A stretch of DNA of 64,000 bases from Algoriphagus litoralis (lineage in GTDB: Bacteria > Bacteroidota > Bacteroidia > Cytophagales > Cyclobacteriaceae), in NCBI RefSeq assembly GCF_003259255.1, contig NZ_QGOL01000002.1:310001-374000 (forward strand), in the 5' to 3' direction. Positions within the stretch are counted from its first letter, which is position 1. Every line of letters begins with the position of its first letter. The notes under the pieces were generated by a model that ran no database searches, was not told the DNA's origin, and saw only the letters and a program-made list of their open reading frames with translations. Positions 43,920 through 51,966 of the stretch are shown here, piece after piece. The translations under genes and the position numbers were made by a program.

Positions 43920-45079
43920 CAGCTTGCCAGTTGATGATAGAGGTTGATGGTCAAGTCAGCGATCTTGGACCAGTTGTAGTTTTCTTTAACCCAAGCTTGT
44001 CCAATCAGCCCCATTTTTTTTGCCTCAATTGGATTTTCCTGGAGGTAAATCATGGCCTCGACAAATTCCTCTGGCCGTTGGAGGTCACAGAGCAGCCCGT
44101 TTTTGCCATGGATGATACTTTCCCGAATCGAGGGGAGATCTGTTGCCACCACCGGGATTCCTTTCAGATTGGCTTCCAGCAGGACGATTCCTTGAGATTC
44201 GTAGACCGAGGGAAGTACTAATCCGATATAATGTGGGAGTAAAAGTTGTACTGAGCTATTGGTATAGGAGCCTAGGAGCCTTACCTGATCTGTCAGGTCC
44301 AGAGCTTCGATTAATTCCTCCAGTTCGGTCCGCTGTGGCCCATCACCAATGATATCTAGATATACCTTTTTTTCAGCATTTTTCAGTGCCTGAATGATTG
44401 GGATTAAACCTTTGACCGGATGCAATCTTCCCACAAAGACAAAGCGATCGACACGCTGGGGACTTGTGCTGATGGCGGAGGGCGACTCATTGATTCCGAC
44501 GCCGTTGGGAATTACCTCAATGGATGGTGTGACGTGAAACGTTATTTTTCCCACCGAATTTTTCAGATCCTGGCTGACCGCAATGGTTTTTCGGACATTC
44601 TGCAGTGATTTTTTTTCCCAGATCTGCGCAAAGTAAGCATGGACTTTCGCATTGATATTCCGAAAGTCAGAGGAGGCCTCAGTTCCGGTATTTCCATGAA
44701 TAGTCTGGACGAGTTTGTGCTGGATCTCAGGAAGCTGGTAGAGAAAGTATCCACTTCTGCCCTGTGCATGGATGATATCAAAGAGGTCTTTATTTCTCTT
44801 GACCCAGCTTTTCACTTGGAGGTTGAAGGCAAGTTCTTCTGCCAAAAAAGATATGCCAGGAATATACCTGCCAGGAAAGAATGGGATTTCGACCAATGTG
44901 ATACCCTCCTGTTCAGTAGTAGTTTCCCTGGAGAGAAAAGGACCCCCGGTAAGGATGGTCACTTGGTGTCCTTTTTGGCTAAGCGCTCTCGCTAGGTCCC
45001 AAGAGTGGGTTTGGATTCCTCCCTTGAATTTCCAGGGGAGAGATTTTACGATGATCAGAATAGATAAAGATGTGGTCAT
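43919..45079 (-). CDS. Glycosyltransferase family 4
   Basis: A 386-residue GT-B enzyme. The N-terminal domain shows the acceptor loop KGGIQTHSWDLARALSQKGHQVTILTGG. The C-terminal domain shows FVFVGRLHPVKGLIPIIQAL, IIGDGPQRTELEELI, and the nucleotide-sugar-binding PSVYESQGIVLLEANLKGIPVVATDLPSIRE. The frame opens at a TTG (45106), but ATG 45079 (MTTSLSIL) is the likelier start. It lies in the EPS middle operon between the small membrane protein and the flippase. Confidence 0.92.
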   Translation of the reverse strand: MTTSLSILIIVKSLPWKFKGGIQTHSWDLARALSQKGHQVTILTGGPFLSRETTTEQEGITLVEIPFFPGRYIPGISFLAEELAFNLQVKSWVKRNKDLFDIIHAQGRSGYFLYQLPEIQHKLVQTIHGNTGTEASSDFRNINAKVHAYFAQIWEKKSLQNVRKTIAVSQDLKNSVGKITFHVTPSIEVIPNGVGINESPSAISTSPQRVDRFVFVGRLHPVKGLIPIIQALKNAEKKVYLDIIGDGPQRTELEELIEALDLTDQVRLLGSYTNSSVQLLLPHYIGLVLPSVYESQGIVLLEANLKGIPVVATDLPSIRESIIHGKNGLLCDLQRPEEFVEAMIYLQENPIEAKKMGLIGQAWVKENYNWSKIADLTINLYHQLAS

Positions 45080-45160
45080 AGCATATGCTGATTTGATGCA
45101 AAACAAGGTAGATCCCAGTGGTTTTTGGGGAGGATAAGATGGATGACCCCAAACCCCCGC

Positions 45161-45331
45161 TCAGTGGCGGATCTTGGGCGATGATTGATTTTTCCTCTTT
45201 TTGGATTTGGTTTTTCCGATCACCTCAGGGCGGCTTTCTTCAGCCTCTTTTTTCCCGCGTGCTATTCCCCAAAGAAGAAATAAAAAGGCCACCGGGAGGA
45301 GAATGGCCCAAGGCATTCCTTCAGTGATCAT
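45161..45331 (-). CDS. 56-residue single-pass membrane protein in the EPS operon
   Basis: An open frame from ATG 45331 to TGA 45161. The ATG overlaps the stop codon of the upstream glycosyltransferase-like gene as ATGA, so it is translationally coupled. The protein has one membrane segment (about residues 8-24) and a long basic, hydrophilic tail (GKTKSKKRKNQSSPKIRH). It fits neatly into a gap between two EPS genes, which supports it being real. Possible accessory subunit of the membrane glycosyltransferase; function unknown. Confidence 0.6.
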   Translation of the reverse strand: MITEGMPWAILLPVAFLFLLWGIARGKKEAEESRPEVIGKTKSKKRKNQSSPKIRH

Positions 45332-46503
45332 AACTTTTGCAGGCTATGGGAAGTGTGGAGAAATTCCTTTTTGGACCGTTTCATCCAGCTTAAGGCTTGA
45401 AAAGCTGAACCCACCAAACCTGGCAAGGCCAGTAAGATTTTGCCTAAGTCGGCTTTCCAAAGTGTGCTGGGCAAGACCAGCAAATACGACCCGATCAGTG
45501 CGACCAGCGCCAGCGAGGAGAACCAGACCAGACCAGTAAACCCAAGCAATGAAGCGAGTGTAGCAAAGAAAAGAAGTGCCACTGGCGCTAGGACCCGAGG
45601 AGGAAGGGCGAGCTGGATGCTTTTGTGGAAATAGTCCGAATTTCCTCTGAATAAACCTCTGGTGGCTGATCTGATGGATTTTTTGAGAAAAGTGTATTGG
45701 CTCTCCAGCCAGCGTCCCCGCTGTTTGGCAAAAGCCTGGTTGCTGCTTACTTTTTCATCCCAAACCCGAAGTTCAGGGGCGTATTGGATAGACTCTCCCA
45801 TGGCGGTGAGCAGGAGTTCCATCTCCTTGTCAAATCCACCTATGGCCCGTAGCAACTGAAGAATAAGCTGAAAAAGATCATAGTCCAAAACCATCGCTGA
45901 ACCGGTGAGCTTGCTGGAGAAGCCCAGTTGATTGGCACCTTTGCAGAGCATTTCCTGATTGGCTTTTTCGGATAGTCCATCCAAGATTTCCATGCCGTTG
46001 AGTGAATTGGCGGCAAGCCGCTCTCCCTGAAGTACACGATAGCCCAAAGCTCTGTATTGAAGTGCGACAGGGATAAAGTTTTCATCAAGCTGATTGTCCG
46101 CATCGAGGATGACCACATGCCAGTAGTCCATTCTTCCGGCTTTGAACTCCATCGCTGCTTTTAGGGATTTTACTTTGGTGCTTTTTTCAAAATTAACCTC
46201 GAGCACCTCTGCACCTAGGTCTCTAAGTTTCTGGGTAGTTTCTGGCATCAGCTTATCGGCTACTACGAGGTAGTCATAGCTTCCGTCTTGGGGCATTCGC
46301 TTTAGGTTAGCTTCCGTCGAAGCTAGGATCACTGCATCCTCCCGATAGGCAGGAACCAAAATAAGTGTTCGGCCAGCGGATTTTGCACCCAATTTCGGAG
46401 AGCGGTAGCGCTTGGAAGCCAGTGCCAAGACAAGCTGATAGACAGCGGCCAGGGCCAGATAGGTCACGGGAAGTGACAGAAGTAGGAATAGGAATAGTCT
46501 CAT
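45328..46503 (-). CDS. Membrane glycosyltransferase family 2-like
   Basis: A 391-residue protein with an N-terminal membrane helix (about 3-30), a GT2-like domain (RTLILVPAYREDAVILASTEANLKRM, HVVILDADNQLDENFIPVALQY, and QRGRWLESQYTF, a QxxRW-type motif of processive or membrane GT2 enzymes), and C-terminal membrane helices (about 310-365). The QRGRW signature resembles cellulose/hyaluronan-synthase-like proteins. Start overlaps the stop codon of the O-antigen-ligase-like gene (ATGA). Confidence 0.87.
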   Translation of the reverse strand: MRLFLFLLLSLPVTYLALAAVYQLVLALASKRYRSPKLGAKSAGRTLILVPAYREDAVILASTEANLKRMPQDGSYDYLVVADKLMPETTQKLRDLGAEVLEVNFEKSTKVKSLKAAMEFKAGRMDYWHVVILDADNQLDENFIPVALQYRALGYRVLQGERLAANSLNGMEILDGLSEKANQEMLCKGANQLGFSSKLTGSAMVLDYDLFQLILQLLRAIGGFDKEMELLLTAMGESIQYAPELRVWDEKVSSNQAFAKQRGRWLESQYTFLKKSIRSATRGLFRGNSDYFHKSIQLALPPRVLAPVALLFFATLASLLGFTGLVWFSSLALVALIGSYLLVLPSTLWKADLGKILLALPGLVGSAFQALSWMKRSKKEFLHTSHSLQKL

Positions 46504-47948
46504 TTTTTTGTGTTTTTTTCAAACCAGGTTGGAATAAGAAATAGAAAGGGTATGGCCAGGTTCATAATCATCCCAGTGGGCATCTGCCCAAAGACTTGAT
46601 TACCATAACTGGAAAAGATCACGCCCACGATGGAGGCGTAGATTGCCATGGCAAAGGTTTTACGTCGGGGATCTTTGAGGCCCATGCAGACTGCGCCACC
46701 TTTGCCAAGCACAAAACCCAGAAAACTCAAGTGAATAGCCAAACCGACAATTCCGGTTTCGGCCCAGATTTTCACATACCAGCTATCTGTGGCGGTTCTT
46801 GCCATGAGCGAGTTGGGATTAAATCGCGCGCCCCAGAAACCTGCAGTGCCGATTCCGCCTCCGAAAGGCTTATCAGCGAGATAGCGGCCAAAGGTCACCT
46901 GATTTTCCAGTCTCACTTCAAGGGATCGGTTATTGGGGTCCAAGGCAGTTCGCATTCGTCTGACCTGCTCCACCCCCTGAAAAAGGAACGTGTACTTAAG
47001 AATGACGAAAACCAGAATCATGGCACTCAGTCCTGCAAACAGGACTTTGAAATTGCGGGTAGTCACCAAATAGGCCAAGCCCCCGAAAAGAGGGACTGCC
47101 AAAGCACCCCGTGTCCCGGAGATAGCAAATCCCAAAAAGAATACAACTGCAAGGATCAAATAGTAAAGCCTTCTTGCCCAAGAGAATGGCCCAAGGGCAA
47201 GGATACCTGTAAGAAGGGCCATCATGGCTTGTGAAGCGCCAAACTGTCCGGCATCGCTGTAGAAAGAGAATACCCGCAGGACCCCATGAAGTACATGCTC
47301 TTCGTGGTGCTCCTCATCCCAAAGCCAGCGGTACTCCGCTGCATCCACACCAAATATCTGTTGTCTGAAACCCCATGCTGTACCCAGAAGAGACAGGAAA
47401 ATGAGCAGATTGAGAAAAGTGTGGAAATCCTTCTCCTCAGGGAAAAGCAAATAAACCAGTGGAACAGCCAGTGCTTGATAGAAGCCGATTCCTCGCATGG
47501 CATAAAACCAAGCTTCAAAACCATTTCCCGCTGGGTTAAAGATCTCCAGCACCAAATAGCCCATCCAGACTAAAGAAAAAATCACCACGTCGGTATTGGC
47601 ATTTTTCCATTTGACCTGGATCGACTTATTGATCAAGACGATGAGAAGCGAAAGTGTAAGGAAAATATCGATCGAAAGACCCCAGGGAGCATTGACATAG
47701 CGGCTGATGCCTGACAGCAAAAATCCCATAATCAGACTCAGCCAAATGCCAGCCTTGGGGAATGACCACAAGGACATCAACAAGGCTACTCCAAACGGTA
47801 ATCCCAAAAGTACCAGCGCGCCTAGGAGGCCTAATTTACTGATGATTAAGCTTCCCATCACCAAGAAGACAAAGAGCAACACGACGCCTAAGCCGCTGAA
47901 AAGCTGCACGGCACCGTATTTCTTTTGTAGGATTGGAGAAGTGTTCAT
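46500..47948 (-). CDS. O-antigen ligase/polymerase family membrane protein (Wzy/WaaL-like)
   Basis: A 482-residue protein with about 11-12 membrane helices and a large periplasmic loop (about residues 330-405: KPFGGGIGTAGFWGARFNPNS...TDSWYVKIWAETGIVG) typical of the Wzy_C/O-antigen-ligase family. In this context it most likely polymerises the flipped repeat units. It begins a transcription unit: TACTTTTG lies at 47968-47975 and a triple LytTR-type repeat farther upstream, giving a leader of about 16 bases. Confidence 0.9.
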   Translation of the reverse strand: MNTSPILQKKYGAVQLFSGLGVVLLFVFLVMGSLIISKLGLLGALVLLGLPFGVALLMSLWSFPKAGIWLSLIMGFLLSGISRYVNAPWGLSIDIFLTLSLLIVLINKSIQVKWKNANTDVVIFSLVWMGYLVLEIFNPAGNGFEAWFYAMRGIGFYQALAVPLVYLLFPEEKDFHTFLNLLIFLSLLGTAWGFRQQIFGVDAAEYRWLWDEEHHEEHVLHGVLRVFSFYSDAGQFGASQAMMALLTGILALGPFSWARRLYYLILAVVFFLGFAISGTRGALAVPLFGGLAYLVTTRNFKVLFAGLSAMILVFVILKYTFLFQGVEQVRRMRTALDPNNRSLEVRLENQVTFGRYLADKPFGGGIGTAGFWGARFNPNSLMARTATDSWYVKIWAETGIVGLAIHLSFLGFVLGKGGAVCMGLKDPRRKTFAMAIYASIVGVIFSSYGNQVFGQMPTGMIMNLAIPFLFLIPTWFEKNTKK

Positions 47949-47967
47949 CTTTTTTTGAAGTAGGATT

Positions 47968-48035
47968 CAAAAGTACCCTGGCCACTTTTTTTTATTTTTC
48001 AATTCCGATGAGTAACCGGTAAGTGTCGGTGACTG
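47968..48035 (-). promoter_or_regulatory. Promoter of the middle EPS operon with LytTR-type repeats
   Basis: Minus-strand -7 box TACTTTTG at 47968-47975. Upstream, read on the minus strand, TACTCATCG (48006-48014), CACTTACCG (48017-48025) and CAGTCACCG (48027-48035) lie at 11- and 10-bp steps. The first copy's CG is 32 bases from the -7 box. No TTG at the normal -33 spacing is present, as expected for an activator-dependent promoter. Confidence 0.65.
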
Positions 48036-48052
48036 GCAGTAATTGCGAGACC

Positions 48053-48078
48053 AAAAAAAAGCCTCCAATCAGGAGGCT
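48053..48078 (-). terminator. Intrinsic terminator of the first EPS operon
   Basis: AGCCTCC (48060-48066) and GGAGGCT (48072-48078) form a 7-bp stem with a 5-base loop. On the minus strand it is followed by eight T. The stem overlaps the stop codon of the 48069 glycosyltransferase gene and separates the first EPS operon from the second. Confidence 0.85.
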
Positions 48079-49202
48079 ATTGCTTTGAGAAACTGGGAAG
48101 TCCGAACTTCCCAGCTGTTTTCGACGGCGAAATCGCGACGTTTGGAAGCTTTGAGGCGGTTGTCTCCGCGGAGTTCGCGCTGGATTCCCCTGATGAATGA
48201 AGCTGAATCAGATGCGACTCGGATAATTGCTTCGAAGTCACTCAGGTCGGCAAAGTCAGTCGTCACCACCGGCTTGCCAGCTGCAAGATATTCGTTGATT
48301 TTCAACGGATAGATGGTTTTGGTAAAAGGTGTTTTCAAAAAAGGAATCAGACAAACCGACCATTGGCTTAGGTAGGTCAAAAGTTCATTTTGCGGCTTAG
48401 GTCCCAAAAAGACCACATGATTTGGCAATGAACTTCCTGGACTGATTTTTTTGGGTCCTATTACTTCAATGATGTAATCAGGAAAGGCCAAGGCAACTTC
48501 CTTTACTAAATCCAGATCAATTCGCTCGTCAAAAGCACCGAGGTATCCAAGCTTTTTCACTGAGCGGATGGAGGCCATATTTCCAAGAAAATGATGCAGG
48601 TTGACACCGTTTTTTACACAGTCGACATTCGGATGGATCTTGGTAAACTTTTCAAGGAGTCCCGTGGAACTCACCACCACACGATCCACGGTATTCAGGA
48701 ATTTGGTCTCGTAGCTTTTACCCCATTTGCCAGCCCATGGTGCAGCACTCAGCTCGTCATAGGCGTAGTAAGTGAGCGGGATGTCGCCCCAGTATTTTCT
48801 GGTGTAATACCCAAAGACAGGATTGAAAGCATTGATGACCTGTGTGGTTTTAGGGTCCACCGTGCGGAGGATTTTTCGGATCGTTCTGCCCAGAATTTTC
48901 GCATTTGCTTTCATGATTGCTTCGAAAAGCCAGGGTTGATCCGACCAGTTGGAGGGAATCACAGGTAAGGAATTGTAAATCTCTATGGGACCAAAGTCAG
49001 TCTGAACGAGCCTTTTTCCTCCGTTTTTACCCCTAAGCTCTGCTTTTGGAGCAAAGTCTGTTTTCCAATAATCCTTCAGGGTGTATGGATAATCCAGGAA
49101 GATCACGCGATGCGTAGCAGCCATTCTGGTGATGAGTTCCAGCGTGGATTTGATATAAGGAGAATCCCATGCAGGAAAGCTGTGGCAAATAATCGTATTC
49201 AT
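48069..49202 (-). CDS. Glycosyltransferase family 1/4-like
   Basis: A 377-residue GT-B enzyme. N-terminal part: IICHSFPAWDSPYIKSTLELITRMAATHRVIFLDYP. C-terminal part: KLGYLGAFDERIDLDLVKEVALAFPDYIIEVIGP and SVCLIPFLKTPFTKTIYPLKINEYLAAGKPVVTTDFADL, the UDP-sugar-binding segment with its conserved Glu. It resembles the glycosyltransferases that act on polysaccharide backbones in Bacteroidota. It starts 6 bases after the Wzz-like gene and ends on a terminator. Confidence 0.9.
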   Translation of the reverse strand: MNTIICHSFPAWDSPYIKSTLELITRMAATHRVIFLDYPYTLKDYWKTDFAPKAELRGKNGGKRLVQTDFGPIEIYNSLPVIPSNWSDQPWLFEAIMKANAKILGRTIRKILRTVDPKTTQVINAFNPVFGYYTRKYWGDIPLTYYAYDELSAAPWAGKWGKSYETKFLNTVDRVVVSSTGLLEKFTKIHPNVDCVKNGVNLHHFLGNMASIRSVKKLGYLGAFDERIDLDLVKEVALAFPDYIIEVIGPKKISPGSSLPNHVVFLGPKPQNELLTYLSQWSVCLIPFLKTPFTKTIYPLKINEYLAAGKPVVTTDFADLSDFEAIIRVASDSASFIRGIQRELRGDNRLKASKRRDFAVENSWEVRTSQFLKAIAS

Positions 49203-49208
49203 GGGAAA

Positions 49209-51251
49209 TTAATTCAGAAGTGATTTTACTTTGGCCCGCAGCCAGGATCTTTTTCTCGGAACTTCTCCGGTGACGTCTTCCATGATATCCGTACGGACTT
49301 TGTTGAGGAATAACAGGGGCTTCTGACCGACCAATTTTCGGTAGACTTTCAGTGCATGCGAATCAGCCTCGCTCCACTTGCGATCTGCGCGAGCCAGCAG
49401 GAGATGAATATCAGCCTCTCTTTTTGCGTTCTGAGGATAGGGATTGTTGAGCAGTGAGGGGATTTCTGTGAATTCGAATTTGCCGAAAGCCTCAGGGTAA
49501 TGATTTTCCAAGAAATTATTCACGCGGTCAATGAGGGTACTCTTACCTTCTTCACCGTGAATCGATGCGATTGCCACTGTGACTTTTTGTTTTTCTGAAG
49601 GGGAAGAGACGACCAACTCCTGCACAAACAGATTCATCGCCTGACGTGTGAGTGCTTCGAAGTCTACCGGATTTTTCGCCCTCTTTTTAGGGTATTGTGG
49701 AAGTAGTCCACAAACTTTGAGGCCCGTTTGGCTCGATGCATTTTTTGGGTTTTTCAGACTGCTGTCCACCAGCTCTGCTGCCAAAACCACCCCTGCCGGA
49801 ATTATCAGACCGACTATGAAGGACAAAATTACCAGCATGGCTCTTTTGGACTTCTCTGGCTGAGCAGGATAGTATGGGAAATCAATGACTTTGAGATCCG
49901 TGGACATCAGCATGTTGTACTTGTGAAGTCTCGCCTGATTGAAGGAGTGGAGGTTTTCCAGGTATTCGCGCTCGGCTACATCGATTTCACTTTCCAGTCT
50001 TCGCAGTGTAGATCCCAACGGTGCAAATCGATCATAGATCTGATCGTATTCTTTCATTCTGTTATCCATTACCTGAAGCTGGGCACTAGACTCTTCTCTG
50101 GTGATCAGGGCTTGGAGCCATTGGCTCAGCACATTTTGGGTAGGGATGCCATCCGTGGTTTTGTTCACATCCATCACACCAAAAGTGGAGGAAATCATTT
50201 CATCGCGAAGCAATGCAATTTTATGCTCGATTTCCCGCTTCAATGATTCATTTTGAAGATTTTCGGCTCCACCACCCATGAGGTTGAGTTCCATTAAAGC
50301 AAAGTTGTAATCGGCTAATTGGCTTTGATTTTGGGAAATCTGGTTTTGCAGTGTAGCCAATGCCCGCTTGTCTTCAATCTCCTTTTCCAATCGTTTGAGT
50401 GTAGACTCTGATCCTGCTTTGATTTGAAGCTGTTCCTGGTATTTTTTGTCCAGTTCTTCGCGATTTCCTGCTATGAAGCGGGTCTGCTCGTAGTAGTTGA
50501 TGATCTGATTATTGACTCTGAATTTGAGGAGCTCATCCTCGGCATTCTGAAGTCTATCTAGTGTTTTTTGAGTGGCTTCCTCAAAAAACTTTATCACTGA
50601 GTCAGATTGTCCCTCTTTCGTTGTTTTTTGTTTTTTGATGAATATTTCAGTAAGAAGTTCCAGTGTTTTTTGACTCATAAAGGGATCTATGGAGGCATAT
50701 TCCATCCGGATCATGTCAGAATTTCCTTCACGGAAAACCTTGATTTCCTGAAGTCTTTCCAATCCGATGAGCGGGTTTTTGGAGTGTGTCAGATCATAGA
50801 TTGCGTTCGTTTTATCCATATCCCGGATTTGGACCAGAGACAGATAAATTTCCTCCTTAGAGTTACCACGAATTTCGGCAGCGGACACTGCTTCAATTAG
50901 ACTTGCAAACTCTTCCTTGTTTTCCCCAAGTAATGGGGATTTGCCTTGTTTCTCTGCCCAGATCAGTTCGGTGAGCAGGCGTGCAGAAAGGTCTCGGGTG
51001 GTTTCCAAAGAGGTGGCCAGGTTGATCAGGTTTTCGATTTCGTTATTGGTATAAGCGTAGTCGATTCTGTTTCCTTTGCTGCTTTCGATGGTGTATCCGG
51101 AGATTAGACCTGTGTTCAGCAGGGTGTGGCTTTTGTACTCTTTTTTGTTTTTTTGGGTGAGTACGGCCACAGTACCTGCCAGAAGAATTGCGGTCAGCAA
51201 CATGTAGGGTGCAAAGCGCACCATGAGGCGAATGATCTGTACGAATGTCAT
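49209..51251 (-). CDS. Wzz/GumC-type polysaccharide co-polymerase with a degenerate kinase-like C-domain
   Basis: A 680-residue protein. Wzz N-terminal domain with membrane helix 1 at about 13-31, a long coiled-coil (about 190-430), the Pro-rich FPYYPAQPEKSKR before membrane helix 2 (about 475-497), then a cytoplasmic domain of ~180 residues. That domain keeps a P-loop (SIHGEEGKST) but shows no Walker A' or B Asp motif and no C-terminal Tyr cluster, so tyrosine autokinase activity is unlikely. It would set EPS chain length and bridge to the export step. It lies between the short TolC-like and glycosyltransferase genes. Confidence 0.88.
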   Translation of the reverse strand: MTFVQIIRLMVRFAPYMLLTAILLAGTVAVLTQKNKKEYKSHTLLNTGLISGYTIESSKGNRIDYAYTNNEIENLINLATSLETTRDLSARLLTELIWAEKQGKSPLLGENKEEFASLIEAVSAAEIRGNSKEEIYLSLVQIRDMDKTNAIYDLTHSKNPLIGLERLQEIKVFREGNSDMIRMEYASIDPFMSQKTLELLTEIFIKKQKTTKEGQSDSVIKFFEEATQKTLDRLQNAEDELLKFRVNNQIINYYEQTRFIAGNREELDKKYQEQLQIKAGSESTLKRLEKEIEDKRALATLQNQISQNQSQLADYNFALMELNLMGGGAENLQNESLKREIEHKIALLRDEMISSTFGVMDVNKTTDGIPTQNVLSQWLQALITREESSAQLQVMDNRMKEYDQIYDRFAPLGSTLRRLESEIDVAEREYLENLHSFNQARLHKYNMLMSTDLKVIDFPYYPAQPEKSKRAMLVILSFIVGLIIPAGVVLAAELVDSSLKNPKNASSQTGLKVCGLLPQYPKKRAKNPVDFEALTRQAMNLFVQELVVSSPSEKQKVTVAIASIHGEEGKSTLIDRVNNFLENHYPEAFGKFEFTEIPSLLNNPYPQNAKREADIHLLLARADRKWSEADSHALKVYRKLVGQKPLLFLNKVRTDIMEDVTGEVPRKRSWLRAKVKSLLN

Positions 51252-51253
51252 GA

Positions 51254-51961
51254 CTATTTCAGGATTGGGCTGCCAACGATTTGTTCAAGAGATTTGAGTG
51301 CGTACCAGACGTCACTTTTTGTTTTTTCCAGTTCGATTTTGGAAGTGGTCAGGATGTCGAGAGCCATTCGGTATTGATCGATAGAGGCCGTTCCTGTTTT
51401 GAAGTGGTTTTCCGTCACCTGCACAGCGGCCTCATTTGCTTCCACTTTTTGAGTTTGGTACTTGATGGTGGTCAAGCCCCGATGGAGGTCGTTGTATCGA
51501 GTGATCACCTCCTGGGTGATGGTGAATTCCAGGTCTTCTTTCTGGTATTCCATTTCTTTGATAGCAAATTCTTGGATAGAAACCCGGTTTTTCTGAGTCG
51601 TAAATTCCGAAAGGGGAAGTCTCAGCGACACGCCTACAGTGAACGTTGCAGAGGTGTTAGTCCGGAAGATCGTATTTACATCCTGTGGCGTGGCTGTCTG
51701 GTCTGCCAAGACCACATTGCCATAGTTGTATCCACCCGTCAGTGCCAGGTGCTGCATCCAGCTTTTTCGGGCAATTTTGATCTCTTCCTCACGCTGGGCT
51801 TGTCCCATGCTCAACCTTTTGATCAATGGAGCTTGCTCCAAAGCTAGGGTGATCAAGGAGTCCAAAGGAAGTAGCTGCTCCACATTTACCTCTGAATTGA
51901 CATCTTGAGCTGAGGTCCAAAGTGGGCTGAGGGTTAGCAGGAGGAAAAGGATCTTTTTCAT
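51254..51961 (-). CDS. Short TolC-like outer-membrane protein
   Basis: A 235-residue protein with a signal peptide (ILFLLLTLSPLWTSAQ). It looks like a single TolC/OEP repeat: helical LDSLITLALEQAPLIKRLSMGQAQREEEI, a beta pair (HLALTGGYNYGNVVL ... ATFTVGVSLRLPL), then long helices (KNRVSIQEFAIKEMEYQKEDLEFTITQEVITRYNDL and ENHFKTGTASIDQYRMALDILTTSKIELEKTKSDVW). It is about half the usual TolC length, with no sign of a frameshift. It occupies the place where an outer-membrane exporter would be expected; no Wza/SLBB-type protein is seen in this window. Confidence 0.75.
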   Translation of the reverse strand: MKKILFLLLTLSPLWTSAQDVNSEVNVEQLLPLDSLITLALEQAPLIKRLSMGQAQREEEIKIARKSWMQHLALTGGYNYGNVVLADQTATPQDVNTIFRTNTSATFTVGVSLRLPLSEFTTQKNRVSIQEFAIKEMEYQKEDLEFTITQEVITRYNDLHRGLTTIKYQTQKVEANEAAVQVTENHFKTGTASIDQYRMALDILTTSKIELEKTKSDVWYALKSLEQIVGSPILK

Positions 51962-51966
51962 AACTT

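Noticed and set aside
46596-47234. A 212-residue plus-strand frame antisense to the O-antigen ligase-like gene
   Set aside because: The antisense of a membrane-protein gene commonly leaves polar open frames; no start signal or homology features.
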